From NCBI RefSeq assembly GCF_024713975.1, contig NC_091113.1, positions 7,576,501-7,640,500 of the forward strand: a stretch of 64,000 nucleotides of DNA, in the 5' to 3' direction. Both the position numbers and the translations under genes were made by a program. Shown in pieces: positions 24,801 through 34,650 of the stretch (position 1 is its first letter; the number at the start of each line of letters is the position of its first letter). A model generated the notes under the pieces. It saw only the letters and a list, made by a program, of their open reading frames with translations. It made no database searches and was not told where the DNA came from. The stretch comes from Paralichthys olivaceus. Its lineage: Eukaryota; Chordata; Actinopteri; Pleuronectiformes; Paralichthyidae.

Positions 24801-25032
24801 AACTATTCCTTGTGACATCTAAAGTGCATTTGTAAAACAAAAATAAGACTTGAATGATTTTGCTTACTATTGCAGACGTGTGCTCCTGGAGCTGAAGATC
24901 CTGTTCCAAGCCCAGGTTGGTGTTTAGTGTATTTACTTGTTTTTTTGCTGCCACTCTGCTTTGTTACTCTATTAAAAATAACACATGCTTGATTATTTTT
25001 CAGTTGACAAATGGTTCTACTATGAGAAGTAA
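21872..25032 (+). CDS. ppa1: Inorganic pyrophosphatase 1, cytosolic (complete)
   Basis: Mg-dependent hydrolysis of pyrophosphate to two phosphates, pulling nucleic-acid, protein and lipid synthesis forward. Eleven coding exons: 21872–21932, 22286–22350, 22923–22976, 23106–23225, 23310–23396, 23476–23602, 23703–23830, 24031–24116, 24282–24351, 24876–24915 and 25004–25032. They total 288 residues against about 289 in human PPA1, all in phase. The family I signature DNDPID lies at residues 117–122, preceded by [29 protein letters not shown] and [18 protein letters not shown] are typical blocks, and the C-terminus VDKWFYYEK fits the cytosolic form. There is no mitochondrial presequence, arguing against PPA2. 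The start ATG is in exon 1 with no leader intron evident. The intron after residue 100 requires a GC donor. Paralogue letter is not resolved. Confidence 0.96.
22150..22220. repeat. GTA/GAA/GGA trinucleotide repeat tract in ppa1 intron 1
   Basis: An interrupted run of AGT, AGG, AGA and GTT triplets about 70 bp long, ending 66 bp upstream of exon 2. Simple repeat; the ORFs it opens on the minus strand are low-complexity artefacts. Confidence 0.8.
23226..23309 (+). other. ppa1: ppa1 intron 4 with GC–AG borders
   Basis: Exon 4 must end at …CCTCAG (Pro-Gln) to join ACATGG (Thr-Trp) of exon 5 in frame. The intron therefore starts GCAGGT. The only nearby GT lies 4 nt further on and would shift the frame, and the intron tail offers no alternative AG. 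Confidence 0.8.
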
Positions 25033-25224
25033 GGAGGAAAAGAGCAGAAACATGAAGATGTGGCTTTTATCGCCTCCTTCTCTCCTGTCGTCCTTCTCCT
25101 CATTTCAACTCGTCTGAGCAGCACATGGACTGGAAAGACTGGACGTCACATTTCAACTGCTTTTTTGTTCACAATTTTTGTTGTTGTTGTTAGACCAATA
25201 ATTTCAAGCTTGACAGATCACTAT

Positions 25225-25230
25225 AATAAA
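25225..25230 (+). other. ppa1 poly(A) signal AATAAA
   Basis: Canonical AATAAA 193 nt after the ppa1 stop, followed by T-rich and GT-containing sequence. A good fit for the 3' end. Confidence 0.65.
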
Positions 25231-25689
25231 CCACACTAAATCCCAGTCTATAGTGTATAGTATTGATTTAATTACTACAGGTCATCATTATCATTCAGAT
25301 GTGAGGAGAGAATATTGATCTGAAGTGAATAATGGTTCATTTATGGGAAAATACCAACAGAGAGAAATCAAGAAGCACACAGTTGTTTCTAACAATCCTC
25401 CATAGTCCAAAAATTCTAAAGGAAATTAAATAGCAAAAGTCCTGTGTGTGATATTCAAACAGATACTTAAATCTTATAGCTACAATAAGCTTCAATATGT
25501 GGATATATTTGTTTGTGTGATTAGAAAAAACCAACATTATTAGGATTAATACTTGACAAATACTTCTTAGAGTCTGTGGAGCCCAATTGGACTCCACTAG
25601 ATGAACCAGTATCATAACTAAAGTGACAGGTGCATGTTTGCATTGAAAAGATTCAGTAACAGTTGTTGACAATGTCCTCACTCTGTCTA

Positions 25690-26086
<397 letters not shown>

Positions 26087-26149
26087 TACAGCAGAGATTT
26101 TCTCTCGTGTACCGCCACTCGTCACCGGAGGGCGCTGTCGCGAGGAAGG

Positions 26150-26238
26150 GTACGCCACTTAAAACACGAAGAAGAAGACCTCCGCCTGCCTGTATCCAAG
26201 GAGACCACAGAGCCGACACTCCAGCTCAGTGTCGAGAG
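26150..26238 (+). other. sar1a: Candidate 5' UTR exon of the sar1 gene
   Basis: CpG-containing sequence follows the CA repeat and ends in a strong donor (GAGAG|GTGAGT, border at 26238). The first coding exon of sar1 begins at an acceptor at 26,981, so a non-coding first exon is required upstream on this strand, and this is the best candidate. The 5' border is approximate. Confidence 0.5.
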
Positions 26239-26869
26239 GTGAGTTAAACACGATTTCATGGAAACACCGACGTGACAACACGATGCGATACAAACACGGT
26301 TTAACGCGGAGCTCGCTCGTCATCAAACGTTGACCTGACGCCGCGTCCGACGTCTGGAAGGCACCGGGGGCTTTAACGGCAGCTAACGTGCTAATGCTAA
26401 CAGGAGCGTTATGTGGATGTGAATCACACGAACCCTGGTGGAATAAGATTAGAAACCGACGAAGGCAACACGGCTGCAGACACTGTGGTGTTCGCAAAGA
26501 GACAGACACATGTCCCCGCCGAGGACTGCAGCTGTTTTCTGTTTTTACTGCGCAGCTCACAGCGAACATGAAGCTGTCCAATAGGGATGAAACCAAGACA
26601 TCATGTTTAGCTACAGGCAGATGACAACAAGAGTTCAACAACACCACGCTACTTCGGGACATTCACACGCCTCTACGACGTATTCAACAAGTATTACTCT
26701 GAAAATATCACTGTTTGTGCTCAAGCTGCTGACAAACTACAGGATATTTACATGTAAGAGCAAATATATCGAGCAGACAAAGTATGCCCTCAATGATTAC
26801 ACACGTGATTCAACACCTCACAAACAATGTCAACAGCAGAATGAGTTTCACAAAGATGTGAGAGAGACG

Positions 26870-26945
26870 AGGGCTGAAACTGATGACGATTATTTCCATC
26901 ATTGATTAAGCTGCAGATTCTTTTTCAGATTGATTGTCTTGCTTG
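26870..26945 (+). repeat. Dispersed repeat family B, copy beside sar1 exon 2
   Basis: Reads GAGGGCTGAAACTGATGACG then ATTATTTCCATCATTGATTA and GCTGCAGATTCTTTTTCAGA, the forward form of the family whose complement appears near 17.6, 18.7 and 61.4 kb. It ends about 35 bp upstream of the sar1 exon 2 acceptor. Confidence 0.6.
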
Positions 26946-26997
26946 TAGAATGATCAAAAAAATGGTGATTTGTCTCTTTCAGGCAAAGAACATCGAG

Positions 26998-29323
26998 ATG
27001 TCGTTTTTATTTGACTGGATCTACAGGGGGTTTAGTAGCGTTTTACAGTTCCTGGGTAAGTTCAAATTAGAATCCCAAACTCAAGAAATGCAGCAATACA
27101 ACCAGTTCACAATGAGAAGTTATCATCATGTGAGCTGAAAGAAATGTTCACAAACTGACTCTACAATCTTTATATTTGCTGGTTTACTATGTTGATGAGC
27201 CACAGATGTCTGGTCAGGATACTTTGAATGTTTTCTAGAATACTGGATGAATCTTTCCACATTAGCAGTGTTTAAATGTTGCACACGGTCCAGGCAGTGT
27301 TAGTCATGAAGTAGTAGTTAGACTGCAAAGTCATTTATAGTCATGAATTCCTTCTGTGATTTTTTTTTTGGTTTCTAGGTCTGTACAAGAAGAGTGGGAA
27401 GCTGGTGTTTCTGGGCCTGGACAACGCTGGTAAAACAACACTGCTGCACATGTTGAAAGATGACCGACTCGGTCAACACGTACCGACACTGCATCCGAGT
27501 AAGAGAAATTTCTACTGTAGATTGTAGTATATCATATTTGGGTGGTGTGTTTGCTGAGTTTGTCCTGTGTTGGATAGGTTTCTAGTTGATATTACACCAC
27601 CTCATAGTATAGTACAGTTCATCTTGTATCATTTTGTTCTCTTCTGAAAATAGAGTCCATTTAATGTAACTGTTTTTAAAGAGATGTACTTTTGGTGCAT
27701 TAGTGACACCACCACCACAAAACAATCTGCTGAGATCCTGAGGAACAGGCGTTTCCTTCTTTGTACCTTAAGATCTTGAGCCATTGTTGCCCCAGCAGTT
27801 CAGCCCTTTGCTAGTTTTCACATGTAATTGATTGTGCTTACTCTTGTGACAATATTGTGTTGCTCAAACTATCACCAGCATAAAATGCAATTCTCTTTCC
27901 CCCAAAGCTTCTGAGGAGCTGACCATCGGTGGGATGACGTTTACCACGTTTGATCTGGGAGGACACGTGCAAGGTCTGATCTTCATTTCTCTGACACTCA
28001 TAAAAGAAAAACAGTTATCACGGATTTTGTCACTACATCTGTTGTCTGTGAAAGCGATTTAAATGTGTTCGATATTCTCTACCACTAGGTGTCACACTAA
28101 CAGCATCCTCCACGACCACAGCAGTCGCTTCATCAGCCACAACCCACTATACTTGTTTTTTCATATACGTTTACAGTTCTTGTTGCTGCCACTTGGAATC
28201 AACTAAGATGCAGCTACTAAACCTAAATATCAAAGACAAGAGAAATGTAAAGGCAGGATGTGCTGCTGAAGACACATGATAAAAAGAGTACTAACACACA
28301 AGAGTGTAAAAAAAAAGGGATGTTTTTTTTAGGAATAATAATCAGAGTGTTTTAAACTGTATTCACATGAATAGTAAATCCACTTTTATGTCGCCAAGTT
28401 AAAATGAAGTCTCATAGAAGTGCTTTCACTTACAATATGAGCTATTCTAGTGGGATATAATGAGGCTATTAAACATTTGAGCAGATTCAATTATGGGGGC
28501 AGATGCAGAAATGGTTTTTCACTTTCATTTACTTTGTGAGATTTTCCCAGGAAATAATTTATAGATCTTTGAGGAAAGAATGAGTTTTGTTTCAGGAGCT
28601 AATATCTGTGTTTGTGTGCGATGGTGTGGGCTCACTGAGTGACATTCATAATTCCCAACACATTCATTGTACGACTATATTCACAGACACAATAAGACAT
28701 CATTGATTTTTCCCCAGTTTCTATTTTAACAAGCTGAGAGTGTCATTCACTGTCGCTGCTGATGAGTCACCGTTTCTCCTACAGCACGGAGAGTGTGGAA
28801 GAACTACCTGCCTGCTATAAACGGAGTCGTCTTTCTCGTAGACTGCGCGGACCACGACAGACTCCAAGAATCCAAGACCGAACTCGACGTAAGATTAACT
28901 GTTGCCGTCGCGCAGCACTGACTGTTGTCTGTTAACGCTGGTTTTATGATGATTACGCTGCTCTTCTACTTCCAGGCTCTGCTAGCGGATGAAACCATCT
29001 CCAATGTACCAGTGTTGGTGTTGGGTAATAAAATCGACCGCCCGGAGGCCATCAGCGAAGGAGGACTTCGAGGAGCTTTTGCTCTGGATGGTCAAGTCAC
29101 AGGAAAGGTCGGCCCCTTATCTTTAAATTGTCACAGATGAAGTGATCTCTGAATGTGTGTGGGCTGATGTCCTGGTGTCGTCCTCATTTGTCTTTGTCAC
29201 CAACAGGGAAACGCGTCTTTGAAGGAGCTGAACATTCGACCGCTGGAGATTTTCATGTGCAGCGTGTTAAAGAAACAAGGCTACGGCGAGGGTTTCCGAT
29301 GGTTATCACAGTACATGGACTGA
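26998..29323 (+). CDS. sar1a: SAR1-family small GTPase, COPII coat initiator (complete)
   Basis: Sar1 inserts an N-terminal amphipathic helix into ER membrane on GTP binding and recruits Sec23/24 to start COPII vesicles (family knowledge). Coding exons are 26998–27055, 27379–27498, 27908–27973, 28785–28888, 28976–29107 and 29207–29323, giving exactly the family's 198 residues. Seen: hydrophobic N-terminal motif ([16 protein letters not shown]), P-loop GLDNAGKTT (32–40), switch I HPTSEEL, switch II DLGGH (75–79), NKID (134–137), CSV (178–180) and C-terminus [10 protein letters not shown]. Oddities: Val80 follows the catalytic His79 where Glu is usual, and residues 143–156 ([14 protein letters not shown]) diverge from the usual SEEKLREIFGLYGQ. 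Adjacency to ppa1 points to SAR1A; it may be one of two teleost duplicates. Confidence 0.94.
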
Positions 29324-31656
29324 CGTGCACGACTGAGGAGGGATTCTCTCGACACATTTTAACAACAAAGACTTTGTCTCTTCGCCAACGTCGATCAAAT
29401 CACATTATGAGCGAATTATTTTTCATTTCCTAAAGCATTTATTCAGGGTTTAAAGGTTTCTATGCAAACTTTTAAAAATGGTTCATGGTGAACTGTTAAT
29501 GTGAGAGTCGTCCAACTGCATGACATGTTCATTCGATTACATCGTACCAGATTACAATACATGTGCAGCCATACGTTGTGCGAGAATGTAGATAAATAGA
29601 CATCAGTGTTGCATTATTAATTATTTGACTGCTTGAGTTAGAATTCATTAACAAGCGAGTGATGAAGATTGAGGTGGTAACTAGTTTATAGTTTATTATA
29701 GTTTATAGTATTGATTTTAAAACAGTTTATTATACAAACAGCTCATTTTAGTTCATTTGATCCAGTGATTTGCAGCCACCGCCCTAAAAAAAAAAGGCCA
29801 AAGATGTTTGCTAATGACTTGTATGTCAGCACGGAGAGATCCAATTCTCTGAAAAATAATGCAAATCCCCTTAAGAACCCAAAAGATGAAAAGACAAAGT
29901 GACATCCCACAAAGGCCGACACGATGAAGTAAACAGAGTCACGTTGAGCAGCCTGCTGATGAGTGTGCTGTGATTAATAAGTGGCTCACTCTCAGTGTCC
30001 CGGTGGAATTGGCTTGTTAATCTTACCTCCTACAGTTTCATTTCTCCCAAGTGAAGGCAGCTAAGTTGAGGTGTGGGCCGAGTGTCTTTATCATCTTTGA
30101 CTTTGAGAGTTTCATACAGACATTCTATGACTTTCAGCAGCTGACGTTACTTGATTAAAGCTCGGAGGCAATAAATAAGAATGACCACCTGTCCTGTTAG
30201 AATGCATATACATAGTTCTGAGTCTGTTAATTAAAAATCTTTTCATCCTTTCAATAAGTATGAACTAGTTCTGCAATAATACACGGTGTCTCATATCTCT
30301 GCAGAGTGTTGGTTACAGTCGTACTTGAACTGACAATGGATTAAGATCCTATATGAAGCAGCAATATTTTAAACAAGAGCGTTAGTGTAATTTATTTTTT
30401 ATTATTAAATCCTTTATTCCTGAGCCTGAGCAATATATGTAATGTAATGTAAATGTAATCAGCATGTAAGCTGTGAAAGGTTGAAATCCTGCAGGTAACG
30501 CACTTTTTGACTATCTAAGAAGGTATGAGAGTGCACTTCGCTAACCTGTAAATGAATATTCTGGATTCTTTAATATTTATGTTTTCCTTGAGTAAACATC
30601 CGTACAATGTTTACGATGATTTGTATGACTTTGTATCTTCATTATTAAAAAGCCGGAAGTAGATGAGGAAAAAAAAGTGTGTGATCATTGTTTAACCACC
30701 TGATGGTGGATGTTGCAAAGAAAACCCTGCAGACAACAAACTTGCTTCTCAGCCACGTTGCTCTGCCTCAGATGCCATGTCTGCATACTGCAGCCTTTTC
30801 CTCTCGTTCGCTTCATCAACATTATCCTCGCAGGATATAATGAAAATAATACGACTGATAATTAAAGGTGTTATGATGTTATTAATGATAGTAGCAGCAG
30901 TAAATAGCAAAGATCCATTCATTGCAGGATTTATCCTCAGTTTCCTGTTACAGTACTGTCTTCAGGTAGCTGTTAATCAGTGGCTCAGTATTTGGCAGCC
31001 AACCTGCTGTAATTTGTTCCTCCAGCATGAGGTGGCAGCTCGGCACCAAAATAACCTCAACAAACATCCATATCTCATCTGAGAGGAAAGTCTGGAGCTT
31101 CCAACCTCCTCATTTTTATTCCACCGTCAGCTCCGTGATCGTAGATGACGATGAAATCATTCTTGTTAACACCTGATTAAACACAATCACATGTAATTGC
31201 AGACCTGGCTGTAAAACCCTTCAGCAATCAGAGCTCCGCACACCAGGTGCAGGAGCCAAAGGTCACAAGGAAAAAATATTCATATTCACTCACCCAGCTT
31301 ATGCTTCATAAACAGATTACTCCACAGAACATAGGATCAGTGAACACAAGGCTGGTTCTTTTATGCTGAAATTCTGTTTTTAGCTCACAAGCTACATTTT
31401 AAATATTGATCCTCGGTGGTGTAAAAGCTGCAGTAGTGATGCATTTCCTCCCCGGAGCAAAGTGAGGAGGCTTTATCTCACAGATTCTTTCAGTTTCCCC
31501 ACCTCAGCTTAGCGTTTCCTTCTTTACAGAGGGAAATGGTGTGTGACTTAGTGGCAGAGCCGCCACAAAAACCTAATTCCTCCCCGGATGATAAATTTCG
31601 ACCCTGAAACAGCGAGAAAAGATTCAAATCAACACACAAGCTTGGCTCCCGGTGCC

Positions 31657-31662
31657 TTTATT
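31657..31662 (-). other. Candidate spock2 poly(A) signal (AATAAA on minus strand)
   Basis: Minus-strand AATAAA about 2.1 kb beyond the spock2 stop. If used, the 3' UTR would run through the transposon cluster at 32.2–33.3 kb. Another minus-strand AATAAA lies near 32,585. Which is used cannot be told from sequence. Confidence 0.3.
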
Positions 31663-31988
31663 AGTAAAGTGCTCAGCCTAGAAGTACATTCTTTATGTTA
31701 CTAACATGCAATACTAAAAACAACCAAACGTCTGGCCCATTGATAGCATGAATGAAGACATGGCAACGATAGTCTCATAGAAAGAAAAAAAATACAATGT
31801 GAATTCAAGTATACACACAGAACTTCAAGTAATGCACACGTTTTTTTTTTCCGAAGAAACACAAAATACAGATTTTCAAGTTGCAAATGAAACGTAATTG
31901 TGCCACATTCTTTGACATGAGGAAGCAGAGGACAGTGATCTGTGGTTTTCAATAAAAGTAATCCGACTGGAAATATAGGTCCTGTGTA

Positions 31989-31989
31989 G

Positions 31990-32022
<33 letters not shown>
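31989..32022. repeat. (TG)n microsatellite
   Basis: About 17 uninterrupted TG units. The minus-strand ORF beginning with Thr-His repeats is an artefact of this tract. Confidence 0.95.
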
Positions 32023-32025
<3 letters not shown>

Positions 32026-32204
32026 ACTTAATTCTAGAACGCATCAACGATTTAAAAACTGCTATGAGCTGTGGTGCACCTTTATCATAAAGGTGGCTTG
32101 AAACCATGGTAACCTGAAGTCCTCGCAGCTCACCTCACAGATAAATGACACTGGATCTATGTACAGAATCCGTTCAGAAATACTCAACACGTTGCACTGA
32201 ACTG

Positions 32205-33331
32205 ATTTAAAGGAACATTTTGGAGAGCTGGGCTCATTTGCCTGTTTGCTGAGAGTTAGAGGAGAAGATTGACTTCACATGATCAGCTGACTTAAACTGA
32301 CAATAAGCATTTTTTGGGGGGTGTACGGTGGCCATGAAGTGCAAACCCCAATGTAAAATAACAAAACACAAATTCAAATCACACAAAAAAATTCATTTCC
32401 TTCCAATTAAAAAGATGGACAGTGCATCTGTCCAATCAGCAACAAGCTTAGTTGATAGCAATTACCGTCTTGTTGTGTTTTCGGATTTGTTGTGTTTTGT
32501 GAATTGCACTTTCGGGCCACCGTATTTTGGCCACTTGCAGAACGACGACTCATGAAGACAAAATACAAACGACATCATCACAGTTATTTATTTACACACT
32601 GTGCAACTATAGAGAAACATTACCTCTTATCTGGAGTCGTGTATCTGTTCACCTGATGAATATGAATCCGATGTTAGTGTGCGTGAAGCCGTGAATCAAA
32701 GCAGCAGATTTACTTTTAAAGGATTTTAAAGGATTTAATTTGAAATTGTAGGTTTGTCTGAATGAGCAATACTGTCACATTGTTCCCATAGTGCAATTTA
32801 ATGCACTGTTATTATATAGATATAAGACTGGGAGCATTGGCAAACCTCAAGACTTTATATTACAACAGTGAGCACTTATACAGGGGGTTATGTTCTGGAG
32901 TGTTTCTTTCCCTGGCACGGAGACTTCTTGGATAGTCCGCAACATAATGTTTCATAAAAACTTTGCACTGACGTTTCATAGAGTCAACAAACAACATATA
33001 AGAAGTTTTAGTGGGCAGTTTTTAATCTGCAGTCAGCAGCCCAGATAGTAAAATCCTTTTTGGACTGATATACACACACACACAGAAAATCTTCCTGGCT
33101 GTCAACCAACACTGGAAGCTAACAGCTGGAATGAATCCAGATGTGAAAGTGTATGGGCCAGACTCCGACCAAAGATTTAATGTCAACTTTTCACAGGGAG
33201 GCAACTGTTATTTCTAATCCCAGTGCTAAACTAAGCTAACCTACCCCACACAAGTGTGATATCAATCTCCTCCTCTAAGTCTCGGCTGGAAAGAGAACAA
33301 GCTCCCAAAATGTCAAACTGTTCCTTTAAAT
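32205..33331. mobile_element. Non-autonomous DNA transposon with long terminal inverted repeats
   Basis: The left end reads ATTTAAAGGAACATTTTGG and the right end, reverse-complemented, ATTTAAAGGAACAGTTTGAC. The match resumes inward (GAGAGTTAGAGGAGAAGATTG versus GAGACTTAGAGGAGGAGATTG), so the inverted repeats span about 70 bp. Both ends contain TTAA directly outside AGGAACA, which could be a TTAA target duplication. No transposase frame is present, and a second element is inserted inside. The family is not named. Confidence 0.7.
32323..32525. mobile_element. Nested MITE with TA-flanked terminal inverted repeats
   Basis: The ends are TACGGTGGCCATGAAGTGCA and, reverse-complemented, TACGGTGGCCCGAAAGTGCA, about 200 bp apart. 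The internal flanks also pair loosely (AACAAAACACAAATTC versus AACACAACAAATCC). TA at both borders fits a Tc1/mariner-type target-site duplication. It lies wholly inside the larger inverted-repeat element, so it inserted later. Confidence 0.75.
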
Positions 33332-33754
33332 TCTGATCTCTTGTCATTCCAGTGGGATGACAGCTCTAATACTCAAGCAATTGTTGACACAATACAAAAT
33401 TACTAGTAATCTCTATATGCATAGATGGCGGTCGGACAAGATAGGAACTCTGATGGACTTTAGCTACCTATGGCGCAGCAGTCAGTGGGTCCTGCTTTTC
33501 AGGACGGCAAAACAAAAAGCTCTGTCGTTGAAAGAAAACAGAAAAGAGAATGAAGCAATTACACTTATCTAAGACAAAAAACGGGTCATTATCTCATCAC
33601 TGGACCTGCCCAGTAACACATTACATCCCACCAGGACGATACATAACTCCATGCCTCCTCCACAGTCCAATCCTAAAATCTTTTGCCGTAAGGAGAGAGC
33701 CATCCCTGTAGATTTCCAGGCCCGCAGCTGAGACTCTGCTCTCCGCTGACAGTC

Positions 33755-34613
33755 CTACCAGATGTATCCTCCGTCGTCAGCCTCCCCTTCCTCCTCTTCC
33801 TCCTCCTCCGCCTCCTCGCCGGTCTCCTCCGCCTCCTTCTCCTCTTCATCCTCCCATCCCACCCCGCTCCCAAAATCTCCAGAGTATCCAGCCACTTCAT
33901 CTGGAAAAAGGTAAATGTATTAGACCTGAAAAAAAGTGTTAATTCTTTGAAAAAGGTTGTTTGTCGTTTTATATATTTTGTCATATAACATCTATGTTTA
34001 TATGTTGAACATCATTGTAATATTATACATTGAATGTGTATTTAAGGTCTTTGGGTTTTGTTGTACTTTGACAACTTTTAATTGGCATTTTTCAAAATGA
34101 TTGATGATTGATAGATGAATTGAAGATTTTATCGGATGAACTGAATTATCAAAATAATAATTGAGGGAGAAAAACAAAATGTTTGTTAAACTAAAATCAA
34201 TCACAAGGTTTTGAACAGATGCAGCGATTGCTTCCATTCTCCACCAACTCTATTACTGAGACTTAAAAACCTTTCAAATTTTAATAAAAGAAGTGAAAAA
34301 AATCGGCCAACGAATAAAGAATATTACAACCTGTCAAACTCATGAGAATTTCTAAGAATCTGTAATTTGAATGATGAAAGAATAACGCAGGTCAAGACTT
34401 CATAGAAAAAAATACTTCTTGCAGCGCACAGTGTGAAAAATGTCAGTTTTTCAAATGTGCCCCTCTTACCACAGTCGGGGTTGCCATGGATTCGGGTGCC
34501 CATCATCTCTCCACCATGCTGGTCGACACACCAGCACTCCCCTCGGCTCTGGTCACACTGCACTTTCTTATAGTAGCCGTCCTCGTCACAGCTTGGAATG
34601 TACATCCCTGCAA

Positions 34614-34650
<37 letters not shown>

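Larger units (their letters stand above)
29324..32204. other. sar1 3' UTR and sar1–spock2 convergent intergenic region
   Basis: Neither strand shows a credible coding exon. The first AATAAA on the plus strand is at 30170–30175, which would give sar1 a 3' UTR of about 0.85 kb; ATTAAA precedes it at 30154–30159. A (TG)n tract lies at 31,989–32,022. The gap contains no other gene although human SAR1A and SPOCK2 are far apart. Confidence 0.45.

Noticed and set aside
33673..33984. 103-codon minus-strand ORF with a long Arg-rich run, resembling a nuclear or protamine-like protein.
   Set aside because: It is an out-of-frame reading of the acidic Glu-rich terminal exon of spock2; the correct frame gives the SGDFGSG…GGYIW ending and joins upstream exons in phase.
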